Positions 1 to 6,177 of a DNA stretch of 14,528 nucleotides are shown here, one piece after another (the stretch's first letter is position 1; the number at the start of each line of letters is the position of its first letter). The translations under genes and the position numbers were made by a program. The notes beneath the pieces were generated by a model, which worked only from the letters and a program-made list of their open reading frames with translations, was not told where the DNA came from and ran no database searches. The DNA is from Baffinella frigidus. Taxonomy: Eukaryota; Cryptophyceae; Cryptomonadales; Baffinellaceae. The stretch covers positions 1-14,528 of the forward strand of contig MU648353.1 of NCBI GenBank assembly GCA_026770585.1, in the 5' to 3' direction.

Positions 1-48
<48 letters not shown>
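1..48. repeat. (TA)n microsatellite at the left edge
   Basis: The window opens with an uninterrupted TA dinucleotide run of at least 24 units; its true length is unknown because it is cut by the window edge. It is followed within 35 bases by a GA run and within 85 bases by a long palindrome. Confidence 0.97.
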
Positions 49-53
<5 letters not shown>

Positions 54-78
54 CATAATTAATTGTAATGTTTGAAGT

Positions 79-99
79 GAGAGAGAGAGAGAGAGAGAG
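79..99. repeat. (GA)n microsatellite
   Basis: A short GA dinucleotide run of about ten units lies between the TA tract and the palindrome at 131-158. No gene overlaps it convincingly. Confidence 0.9.
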
Positions 100-130
100 T
101 TCCCGAAATAGAACAGGTCACGTTACTCTG

Positions 131-158
131 TTTGACCATCAATCGATTGATGGTCAAA
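131..158. repeat. 28-bp perfect palindrome
   Basis: The half-site TTTGACCATCAATC is followed directly by its exact reverse complement, with no spacer, so the centre reads ATCGAT. Such a sequence can form a cruciform or bind a symmetric dimer. The flanking bases (G on both sides) break the symmetry. It lies about 400 bp upstream of the 564-aa gene and near the TA tract. Confidence 0.95.
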
Positions 159-266
159 GTATTTGTATGGGAACCGATACCGATACCGAACTGAGTTGAC
201 AATCTTGAAAACCACCCTATGGGTTTTCTGAGAATCGTCGATTTCCAGGTCACGTCCCCCCAAAGT

Positions 267-278
267 GGTCACGTGACC
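267..278. promoter_or_regulatory. GGTCACGTGACC palindrome and related AGGTCACGT sites
   Basis: A perfect 12-bp palindrome with a CACGTG core lies at 267-278. The related 9-mer AGGTCACGT occurs at 115-123 and 247-255 on the same strand. CACGTG is the E-box/G-box core bound by eukaryotic bHLH and bZIP factors, so a binding-site cluster is possible, but no factor can be named from sequence alone. Confidence 0.4.
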
Positions 279-304
279 CATGCAAACGTGTAGTAAAGTG
301 ATGT

Positions 305-345
305 ACATCTAAGGCAACACGTATTGTGTGCACATCTAAGACAAC
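305..345. repeat. Short imperfect direct repeat
   Basis: ACATCTAAGGCAAC (305-318) recurs as ACATCTAAGACAAC (332-345), a 27-bp offset with one mismatch. It lies in the non-coding leader region of the 564-aa gene. Confidence 0.7.
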
Positions 346-392
346 GCACGAGTCCATTAGGAGTTACCGCTAACGAACTGGGCCCAACTTGC

Positions 393-427
393 ATGTCAAC
401 TTAAGGTCGGATGTCCTAAGTTGACAT
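393..427. repeat. Inverted repeat, 11-bp arms
   Basis: ATGTCAACTTA at 393-403 is mirrored exactly by TAAGTTGACAT at 417-427, with a 13-base spacer. It could fold as a hairpin or be a paired protein site. It is one of three strong inverted repeats within 400 bp upstream of the 564-aa gene. Confidence 0.85.
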
Positions 428-483
428 CAACACGGAGACCATATCCACCCCTGGTCACTTGGTGGGGGAGTAACATGTGCAGT

Positions 484-522
484 ACAACACGTATATGCAT
501 TCGACATACGCATACGTGTTGT
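484..522. repeat. Inverted repeat, 11-bp arms, just upstream of the 564-aa gene
   Basis: ACAACACGTAT at 484-494 is mirrored exactly by ATACGTGTTGT at 512-522, with a 17-base spacer and further partial pairing inside. It ends only 23 bases before the first possible ATG of the downstream gene, where the other genes of this window have their TATA-type box. It could be a promoter-proximal operator or a 5'-UTR hairpin. Confidence 0.85.
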
Positions 523-544
523 AGTCGGTGAACTGATATGCCGT

Positions 545-2239
545 ATGCTGTTCAGGATGTCAGATCTCATTGCACCCCGCCGACTTAGTGACACGCACAC
601 TCAACCCGACCCCTCTGGTGCCATGGCCATGTTCGTGAAAGACGTTGCATACCTCGGGTCGTTGCAGGGTGTGTGTGCCGGGCCCCGCGACCGCTACGCC
701 CGCGTGCTCGCGGTTGTGCACGCGCCCGTGCCGTGTCGGGAGGAGATGTTGGGTTCGAAGTGTATCGCCGTTCCGATCACGATCGTCAAGGTTCTGAGTG
801 ACGGGTACTCTGTCGCTCCCTACGCCATGGCCAAGAAAGGCCAGTCCGCGCCGGCGCCGAAAGAAGGCGAGAAAGCCGAACCGCTCTTCCGCATGGACGC
901 TACCAAGTCACCGCCCGAGCTCGAGGTGTGGTCGTACGTTTCCAAGGGCATGAACCGCGGCCCTCGCGTCGCTGGTCTCAAGGACGACAGCGCGGGTCCC
1001 AACGCCCCGGCGCCTCCCATGTACGTTCTCGCGAGTGGGACCACGTATCTATGGTTCTTAAACTCTATTACGTATGCGTCTTCGGCCGCTACTCCTGTGC
1101 TTCCGACGGACTGCGACTTCATCCCCGCGATGTCGCTTGTCGAGCTCACGATCGCGCCTCGCCACAGCGAGTCGTGCCTCAACGGGCGTGGTATCAACGT
1201 CAAGTCCATGCGTGTCTCGGCCATGGAGCTGGACGCGGTCTTCCAGAACGGTATCGAGTCGATGGGCATGGCGTACAACGCCGCGGATGCATCGCGTCTT
1301 GCGAACGAGCGCCGTGAGCGCTATCCCGCTATCCTCAAGGACGTAGAGGTCGAGAAGGTCTCATTCGTCGTGCCTTCGGGTTGCTTGACGGATGCCTACA
1401 TGGGCGAACTCCCCCCGCCTTGCACTGTTGTGAAACAGGCCGAGACCAAGGCGGGTGACCCCGAGATGGGTGACCCCATTGCGGCTGCCAACGCCGTGCT
1501 CATCACCAACGAGTTTGTCAAGATCTGCGTCGGGAGTGGTTCTGCCTCCTTCCCTTCTTCCGAGTATGTCGACGTCCCTGTCGCGTGTCTGCAGAAACAG
1601 ACCAACACCCGGTGTGACTTGCACGCGTGTGCCATGCTCGACGTCGCCTTCGCGCTTGGTGCCGTGGACCTCTTCTGTATCACCGACGACCGCTTCGCGA
1701 ACCGCGGTGCTGGGTCTTCGTACCGCGCGATTCCGGTGATCAACACCAAGCTTCTCTTTGCGTCTCTTCAGCGTGTGCGTAGCGTCTCTGCGGACCACGC
1801 GATGGTTGCTGTTGCCATCAAGGGTATCGTGCAGATCGATGATAGCGGGGCCGAGCTTCTTGAGCGCGTCGAACTGCGTGATGAGGATGTGGACAGCGAT
1901 GACGACGACGGCGAGGCGACGGACCACTCCGCGCAGCTTCTTACGCTTTCGACTGGGGTCGATTACGACGACGGTGTCCTCGAACTCACTGTCAAGGTCA
2001 ACGAGGAGGACGTGACCAAGACGCACCCGACCTCGATCCACTCCCAGCTGAATGTCGCCCTTGCACTCGTCGGGCCTGGTGTGAAGACGACGAAAGGCTA
2101 CGCGTTCTCGTTTTCGGTGAACTGTGTTGCAGATGAGTCCCGCAGCGTTGATGGCATCCTTCGGGGCTTCATCAACCGCGCCCCGTGTGGTGCTGGTGGT
2201 GGCAACATGCGCAAACGCAAGGCTATTAAGATGGAGTAG
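545..2239 (+). CDS. Unrecognised 564-aa protein with acidic patch and basic C-terminus
   Basis: This is the longest intact gene of the window: 564 codons with strong G/C preference at third positions and no internal stop. I do not recognise the family. Visible features are a mixed alpha/beta-like body, a segment IPAMSLVELTIAP followed by GRGINVKSMRV (residues 193-224) that resembles the beta-strand pattern of an OB fold, a run of Asp/Glu at 446-457, and a Gly-rich then basic end (residues 550-563, MRKRKAIK) that could act as a nuclear localisation or nucleic-acid-binding tail. No signal peptide or membrane segment is seen. Two in-frame starts are close: Met1 at 545 and Met6 at 560; the second has a purine at -3 and may be the real one. 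The stop TAG is followed at once by TGA. A DNA-binding role is only a guess; a structural protein is equally possible. Confidence 0.85.
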   Translation: MLFRMSDLIAPRRLSDTHTQPDPSGAMAMFVKDVAYLGSLQGVCAGPRDRYARVLAVVHAPVPCREEMLGSKCIAVPITIVKVLSDGYSVAPYAMAKKGQSAPAPKEGEKAEPLFRMDATKSPPELEVWSYVSKGMNRGPRVAGLKDDSAGPNAPAPPMYVLASGTTYLWFLNSITYASSAATPVLPTDCDFIPAMSLVELTIAPRHSESCLNGRGINVKSMRVSAMELDAVFQNGIESMGMAYNAADASRLANERRERYPAILKDVEVEKVSFVVPSGCLTDAYMGELPPPCTVVKQAETKAGDPEMGDPIAAANAVLITNEFVKICVGSGSASFPSSEYVDVPVACLQKQTNTRCDLHACAMLDVAFALGAVDLFCITDDRFANRGAGSSYRAIPVINTKLLFASLQRVRSVSADHAMVAVAIKGIVQIDDSGAELLERVELRDEDVDSDDDDGEATDHSAQLLTLSTGVDYDDGVLELTVKVNEEDVTKTHPTSIHSQLNVALALVGPGVKTTKGYAFSFSVNCVADESRSVDGILRGFINRAPCGAGGGNMRKRKAIKME

Positions 2240-2263
2240 TGAGTGGGTGGGCGACAGGGGTGC

Positions 2264-2303
2264 TAGGGTTGAGTAGGGTAGGGTAGGGTTGAGTAGGGTA
2301 GGG
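2264..2303 (+). repeat. Two perfect 20-bp TAGGG-rich units after the stop codon
   Basis: Two identical 20-bp units, each beginning TAGGGTTGAG, lie 24 bases after the stop of the 564-aa gene. The sense strand has many GGG triplets, which could form a G-quadruplex in DNA or in the transcript. It resembles telomeric repeats only superficially. Confidence 0.85.
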
Positions 2304-2382
2304 TAGACACAGTACTGGGCTTCCTGTATGGAGGGGGTGGTGTGGTGTGCGGCGTGGGGTGGGTGACCAGTAAATCAATCCA

Positions 2383-2411
2383 AAACACATGGTGTGAACC
2401 GAAATGTGTTT
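2383..2411. repeat. Inverted repeat between convergent genes
   Basis: AAACACAT at 2383-2390 pairs exactly with ATGTGTTT at 2404-2411 across a 13-base loop. It sits between the convergent ends of the 564-aa gene and the Cys-rich gene, so it may mark a 3' end, but no T-run or clear AATAAA accompanies it. Confidence 0.45.
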
Positions 2412-2430
2412 CCAAGTTTAATAGAACATA

Positions 2431-2493
2431 ACCACCACCGCCACCACCACCACCACCACCACCACCACCACCACCACTACCACCACTACTACT
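2431..2493. repeat. ACC/GGT trinucleotide tract
   Basis: A nearly pure ACC/CAC trinucleotide repeat with a few substitutions. On the minus strand it reads GGT/GTG and starts about 25 bases after the TAA at 2519-2521 of the leftward Cys-rich gene, so it would lie in that gene's 3' UTR or terminator region. Confidence 0.95.
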
Positions 2494-2518
2494 CCCGTGT
2501 GGTCACCGTTGCGACGGC

Positions 2519-3142
2519 TTAGTAGGTCGATGCTTCCGCAGTCTTCGCCCCAGCGCTCACGAACCAGGGAGCGCACTGGCGCTCGAGCCTCTGCAACACG
2601 ATACGGGCCTTCCTTTCCCCCATAGATTTGGTGGTGGCGTCTTCTTCGGTCTTGCACTTTGCGTCGTTCCTGATGTAGCTGGCCAGGCTGTGAGTGTAGC
2701 GGCCCTCGTGCTTGACGACCGGCTATCCTTCGAGCATGAAGCAGTCGTCGTGGAAAGGCTGGTGCACGCAGCACCCAACCTCGTAGGGGATCACGGTCCC
2801 ACAGACGAGGCAGTCGGAGTTATCCACGTAGCTGTCCACCATGCGGGTAAGGTCCCAGTCCCCCGTGCGGTGGGAAGTGGTGCAGTGGACAGTGTCGCCC
2901 TGGGCCGAGTTCAAGCGCTTCACGAACGCATCCACCCGCATCCATGCGAGGAAGCCGTTGCGGTCTCCGATGACCTTGCCCCGGAGCTTGTCGGACTTGA
3001 GCTCCTGGAGGCACTCATCGAGGTCACTGAGGACCGTGATGTCCCCTTCCGTGAAAACGGGGGTGTTGTAGTCGGCCATGCACCCGAAGGGTGCCTTGGA
3101 CGTAGCGTCGGCAGGCTGGTTGGCGTTAGTCGAGAGAGACAT
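2519..3142 (-). pseudogene. Cys/His-rich, RING-H2-like protein gene interrupted by an in-frame TAG
   Basis: The leftward reading frame starts best at the ATG at 3140-3142, because a TATTTAAG box lies upstream at 3183-3190; a longer Met at 3202 would fall in front of that box. The first part encodes 139 aa and stops at TAG (2723-2725). The same frame then stays open for 67 more codons, with G/C-rich third positions, to TAA at 2519-2521. Residues 111-134 give C111-x2-C114, C124/C125, H127, H131, C134, which matches the first six ligands of a RING-H2 finger; the final C-x2-C pair is not seen. The segment spanning the TAG aligns by eye with residues 109-133 of the Cys-rich protein at 8004-8585 (a Cys, then E-G-[RQ]-Y-[ST], then Y-I). 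The TAG therefore probably interrupts a formerly continuous domain, by mutation, sequencing error or programmed readthrough. A short 139-aa protein could still be made. Confidence 0.7.
2723..2725 (-). other. In-frame amber codon inside the Cys-rich gene
   Basis: TAG on the minus strand, followed by CCG. Codons on both sides continue the same frame and similar codon usage. Other genes of the window (stops at 2239 and 5145) use TAG as a normal terminator, which argues against general reassignment of TAG. Confidence 0.85.
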
Positions 3143-3166
3143 TCTACTCGTGACAGGTGCAAGACT

Positions 3167-3179
3167 GGGGGGGGGGGGG
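3167..3179. repeat. 13-base homopolymer (G on plus, C on minus) in a 5' leader
   Basis: An uninterrupted run of 13 G lies between the TATTTAAG box (3183-3190) and the ATG (3142) of the leftward Cys-rich gene. Its length may vary by slippage and would change promoter-to-start spacing; sequencing length errors are also likely here. Confidence 0.9.
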
Positions 3180-3182
3180 TAT

Positions 3183-3190
3183 CTTAAATA
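3183..3190 (-). promoter_or_regulatory. TATTTAAG box for the Cys-rich gene at 2519-3142
   Basis: On the minus strand the sequence reads TATTTAAG, 48 bases from its first base to the ATG at 3142. The identical 8-mer precedes two other genes (3690-3697 and 8620-8627) at a comparable distance. Confidence 0.7.
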
Positions 3191-3202
3191 GCGTGAACAC
3201 AA

Positions 3203-3689
3203 CCCACCCCGGTCGAAGCGGTGCCTTCAGATACCGCCAATCGTGGGTCGATTCATACACACAACGGATGTTTCCCTGACATCTGTTTCAACACGGAGAA
3301 TCGTATGTCGACGGCATTGCGGCGCTGTAGTCGGGTACTTGGGCGACTTGTCGTTCGGTTCTTCTGTGGGGGAGGGTGTAGTAGAGTTGGGGTAGATGGG
3401 GCCAGAAAAAGCTGGTCCCTCGTCGTCGTGTCGCGTATATTGCGTACGTTTTGTATTGCATCATGGTATGGAGGTGTACGGGGTGGCAATTCTCGTCGTT
3501 GTATATTATGTTTATCCTGCCGGTTGTACCGGAACAACCTTGTTTGTGTATCTCCTGGCATCCGGGATAGGGGCGTATGTCCTCTGAGTGTGATGTACGT
3601 GAGGTTCTTAAGTACAACCCACCAAATGCGTGTTGAATACGAGTACGCGATCGTTCGTCAATTCGTTCGTCTGCATGCCCATTGTCATT
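3203..3689. other. Divergent intergenic region, no convincing gene
   Basis: About 490 bp separate the leftward promoter at 3183-3190 from the rightward promoter at 3690-3697. Overlapping reading frames of 102-165 codons exist on both strands, but none has a TATA-type box, a recognisable motif or coherent composition. I see only the divergent promoters at the two ends. Confidence 0.6.
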
Positions 3690-3697
3690 TATTTAAG
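3690..3697 (+). promoter_or_regulatory. TATTTAAG box for the first ankyrin gene
   Basis: TATTTAAG followed by GA starts 38 bases upstream of the ATG at 3728. The ten bases TATTTAAGGA are identical to those in front of the Cys-rich gene at 8585 (minus strand). Confidence 0.7.
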
Positions 3698-3727
3698 GAT
3701 GGGTTGTCCATGGTATAGACAAGTTGC

Positions 3728-4129
3728 ATGTCTCGAGCAGCTGCGGATTCACGGCGATATGACACCGTTGCATACTTACGCGATACCATAAAACATGGAT
3801 CTGATGCGGACTTGCATGATATTCTGGAGCGTGGGCGTGTGCACCAGTATGTTGATAAGCTTCACTCAACCCCACTGCATCTTGCTTGTACGGAAGGCCG
3901 CTGGGATCTGGTGGGAATGTTGATAGAATACGGTGCGGACGTGTTTGCAGCGGACCACCGCCGACGGACACCGGGGGATATAGCTGCTTTGCATCCATAC
4001 CAAGAGGAATATATTTGCTGTGTGAGGATGGTGGCCTGTGAGATGAGGCATATACTGACTGAAAGGGCGTTGACGACGCTAGAACATGCTACATCAAACC
4101 GCATACATGAGTTTCTCAAGACAATGTGA
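3728..4129 (+). CDS. Small ankyrin-repeat protein, 133 aa
   Basis: Residues 46-78 form one clear ankyrin repeat: STPLHLACTEGRWDLV, then LIEYGADV, with the T-P-L-H start and the G-A-D turn of the consensus. A second, degenerate repeat follows (RRRTPGDIA, residues 78-86), and a weaker helical pair precedes it (DADLHDILERG, residues 26-36). The C-terminal 45 residues look alpha-helical and unrelated to the repeat. Ankyrin repeats mediate protein-protein binding; no enzymatic domain is present, so the partner is unknown. The start is supported by the TATTTAAG box 38 bases upstream. A second ankyrin gene follows 149 bp downstream on the same strand, which suggests gene duplication or a paired accessory module. 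Expanded ankyrin families are typical of giant viruses, poxviruses and some intracellular bacteria. Confidence 0.85.
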   Translation: MSRAAADSRRYDTVAYLRDTIKHGSDADLHDILERGRVHQYVDKLHSTPLHLACTEGRWDLVGMLIEYGADVFAADHRRRTPGDIAALHPYQEEYICCVRMVACEMRHILTERALTTLEHATSNRIHEFLKTM

Positions 4130-4244
4130 CTTCCCAGTATGGACTCATCCAGTACGAACGCCGCTGTGTGTATGAATGCAGCCTTTGCACACTTACAGCG
4201 AATCTAACGTGATGAAAATGATTCTCCGCATACCATGGTGCAAA

Positions 4245-4252
4245 TATATAAA
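4245..4252 (+). promoter_or_regulatory. TATATAAA box for the second ankyrin gene
   Basis: A canonical TATATAAA lies 34 bases (first base to ATG) upstream of the start at 4279. The same 8-mer stands in front of the small gene at 10009. Confidence 0.7.
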
Positions 4253-4278
4253 CATTGGTCGCTGCAGACCGTTGAACC

Positions 4279-5145
4279 ATGAGGAGTTTCGAAGAAACCT
4301 ATGTGGAAGCCATATGGAATGGGTTTGCAGAGGATATGCACCAGCTTCTCATATATCCAGGGTTTGAGATTGAACAGCGGAGTGAGTTCTGTTGTAGTGT
4401 GCTGCAATCTGTCGCAAGGGTTCACAATCCAGAAGGTCTATTCGTCTTGCTTGCAGCAGATGCTAATGTGGGGATCATTGATAGCGATACAGGGAACACC
4501 GTGCTGCACGATGCGATTTCACACATGAATGGCGTCGGCTATCACGATGGTGGCAGAGGCCGGTGCCTGCAAGCTGAGGCGGTGGTGAAGCTATTGGTCT
4601 ATTACGGGGTGGATATCCATGCACTAAACAACAACAACGAGACTGCACTTCACATAGCTGCACTGGTTGGAGAACCGGATGTCGTTCGGTTTCTACTTGA
4701 CCAAGGAGCGTATGCGGATGTGCCGTTGAAGTCACGCGGTGGATTCACCCCGCATGACCTCGCGTGGGCAAATATCGCGAACTGGGCACCATCGGGATGT
4801 ATGTCCGATGCGGCAATCAAGCTGCAAGGGGACAAATACGCCGAAACAGATTTCCGTGTAGGACAGGCGGTAGGCGACCACAATGAATCCATCGCGGCTC
4901 TGCAGTCATTGCGTACTGGACTGCATGGTGTAGACGATCTCGTGGAACTCGAACGTGTGTGGTCGACACGGACCAGGCCGTTGAAGATGTCTCAGACCCC
5001 TCGCCAGATCTTCCAGCATCTTTCCGATGAAGGTGGTTTCTCGCCAGCGGGTGGTGCCAATAGATGGTTTTACGCAGAGCAAATCGACGTGAGTGGGAGT
5101 CTGCTTTTGCACGACATCGCTGAAGAAGAACGTAGGAGACAGTAG
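4279..5145 (+). CDS. Ankyrin-repeat protein, 288 aa
   Basis: Two ankyrin repeats are clear: residues 72-118 (GNTVLHDAI, then VVKLLVYYGVDIHALN), which carry an insertion of about 14 residues rich in Gly and Arg at 84-97, and residues 119-152 (NETALHIAALVGEPDVVRFLLDQGA). A partial third follows (GGFTPHDLAWAN, 154-165). The N-terminal 60 residues may contain a diverged repeat (PEGLFVLLAADANV). The last 120 residues, ending in a charged EEERRRQ tail, match nothing I recognise. It probably acts as a protein-binding adaptor. The ATG is supported by TATATAAA 34 bases upstream. It lies 149 bp after the 133-aa ankyrin gene and is likely transcribed on its own because it has its own TATA box. The stop TAG is followed by G-rich DNA (GAGTGGGTG). 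Confidence 0.9.
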   Translation: MRSFEETYVEAIWNGFAEDMHQLLIYPGFEIEQRSEFCCSVLQSVARVHNPEGLFVLLAADANVGIIDSDTGNTVLHDAISHMNGVGYHDGGRGRCLQAEAVVKLLVYYGVDIHALNNNNETALHIAALVGEPDVVRFLLDQGAYADVPLKSRGGFTPHDLAWANIANWAPSGCMSDAAIKLQGDKYAETDFRVGQAVGDHNESIAALQSLRTGLHGVDDLVELERVWSTRTRPLKMSQTPRQIFQHLSDEGGFSPAGGANRWFYAEQIDVSGSLLLHDIAEEERRRQ

Positions 5146-5233
5146 GAGTGGGTGTACAAGGGGTCCTCCTCCCTTCACACGTACTGGGTTTAGATTGAAT
5201 TCATTGCCTCGAAGGGTATCCCTTGAGTGACCA

Positions 5234-5253
5234 ACGGGTGAATAATCACCCGT
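5234..5253. terminator. Short perfect hairpin overlapping a stop codon
   Basis: ACGGGTGA (5234-5241) and TCACCCGT (5246-5253) pair perfectly around a four-base loop. On the minus strand the upstream arm contains the TGA stop of the hypothetical gene 5246-5941. It also lies about 90 bp after the rightward ankyrin gene. Hairpins at 3' ends are known for pandoravirus transcripts; the resemblance here is only an inference. Confidence 0.45.
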
Positions 5254-5941
5254 GAAAGCCCTCGGTATGTCCTGGACCGTATGGTATGGCATATGGTCCC
5301 ACTGGACACTTGCGGGATAGACACCGTGGGGTGGGTGCACAACGCGTGTGCATACGCGGCAAATGGTCGGGGAGAACGATGGTGTGTGTATTGAACATTG
5401 GTGTGCGAGCATGTTTCTTTGAGCGATCATGTGACATACGTAGAATGCCTTTCGGTGGTTTCGTCGGTAGGACGGAGAGTATCGTTGGTGTATCGTCCGT
5501 CGGTGTCTTCAATTGTACATACATATTGCTGTCTTTGTCCTGTTGGCGTCGGGTTGGCGTTGTGACCCCCCCTGTGTGGCCAGAGCGACCTGCGTTTATC
5601 GTAGCACTCATGTATGTTTCAAATGCCACGTGTGTCAGGGTGCTCGGGAGGTCCGTTTCTTGTTCGCTTGTCCCGGTACAACTCGGTTTTGGTTTCATCG
5701 GTGGGAGCCTGTTTGACAGAGGTGTACCCCACCTGTGTCTCACGGGGTGCAATTGCTCCCAACACCCCGGTGCAGCGTTCGTGCCCGCGGGGTGTGGGGT
5801 TTCATCCCGCATCGCTGGTATCGTGCACATCGGTTGTACAGCGGACACTGTTGTAGGTATGATGTGACTTTTGATAGCTTGGTTGTAGCCATAAGCCATA
5901 CGCAAACAGGACACTCCTGGCCGCGTGTATTGTTCATCCAT
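5246..5941 (-). CDS. Hypothetical 231-aa Pro/Thr/His-rich protein
   Basis: A 231-codon frame starts at the ATG at 5939-5941 and ends with TGA inside the hairpin at 5234-5253. I do not recognise it. The product is hydrophilic, rich in Pro, Thr, His and Lys/Arg, with scattered Cys but no ordered zinc motif, signal peptide or membrane segment. In its favour are an AT-rich GAATATATAC box about 43 bases upstream (minus strand, around 5982-5991) and the hairpin at the stop. Against it, a 193-codon frame exists on the opposite strand (5286-5867) and the composition could also arise from GC-skewed non-coding DNA. If the gene is not real, the stretch 5146-6177 is a 1-kb gap with no other gene. Confidence 0.35.
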   Translation of the reverse strand: MDEQYTRPGVSCLRMAYGYNQAIKSHIIPTTVSAVQPMCTIPAMRDETPHPAGTNAAPGCWEQLHPVRHRWGTPLSNRLPPMKPKPSCTGTSEQETDLPSTLTHVAFETYMSATINAGRSGHTGGVTTPTRRQQDKDSNMYVQLKTPTDDTPTILSVLPTKPPKGILRMSHDRSKKHARTPMFNTHTIVLPDHLPRMHTRCAPTPRCLSRKCPVGPYAIPYGPGHTEGFHG

Positions 5942-5982
5942 GCTATGTGTTGCGAGTCCAGAACGCCGGCCGTGAGATATCG

Positions 5983-5989
5983 TATATAT
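5983..5989 (-). promoter_or_regulatory. Weak TATA-like box for the leftward hypothetical gene
   Basis: On the minus strand ATATATA, within GAATATATAC, lies about 43-48 bases upstream of the ATG at 5941. It is less standard than the TATTTAAG boxes and a second TATA-rich stretch exists at about 6042-6050, so the assignment is tentative. Confidence 0.3.
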
Positions 5990-6150
5990 TCGATTCGAAC
6001 CGAAGCGGTTGTTCTCTAAGGGTTCATTCAGAGATGGTTTGTATATATACAGTCGACACACGATTGCAAGAGTACTAAAGGTCCATGCACGGACGACCGG
6101 TTGCTAAAAATCAAACGTTGTGGTCACGGTCATAGGCAACCATCGAGGTC

Positions 6151-6158
6151 TAAAAATA
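6151..6158 (+). promoter_or_regulatory. TAAAAATA box for the GxxExxY gene
   Basis: TAAAAATA starts 27 bases upstream of the ATG at 6178, the same spacing as TATATAAA to the ATG at 10009. It is a weaker match to a TATA box than those of neighbouring genes. Confidence 0.4.
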
Positions 6159-6177
6159 CAACCAACGGTAACATACA

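Noticed and set aside
1361-2041. 226-codon minus-strand frame inside the 564-aa gene
   Set aside because: It is an antisense shadow of a gene with strong third-position bias; no promoter box or motif, and its residues (Arg/Val/Asp-rich) mirror the sense codons.
2264-2303. Telomere-like TAGGG repeats
   Set aside because: Only two 20-bp units with interspersed TTGAG; not a regular telomeric array and located between genes.
3221-3718. 165-codon plus frame and overlapping 102-codon minus frame between the divergent promoters
   Set aside because: No promoter box at the right distance, incoherent composition and mutually overlapping frames.
5286-5867. 193-codon plus-strand frame opposite the hypothetical gene at 5246-5941
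   Set aside because: Rich in Cys, Gly, Val and Arg as expected from antisense or non-coding DNA, with no TATA-type box near its ATG and no motif.
5984-6008. Possible tRNA T-arm (GGTTCGAATCG on the minus strand)
   Set aside because: No acceptor stem, D-arm or anticodon arm can be formed around it.
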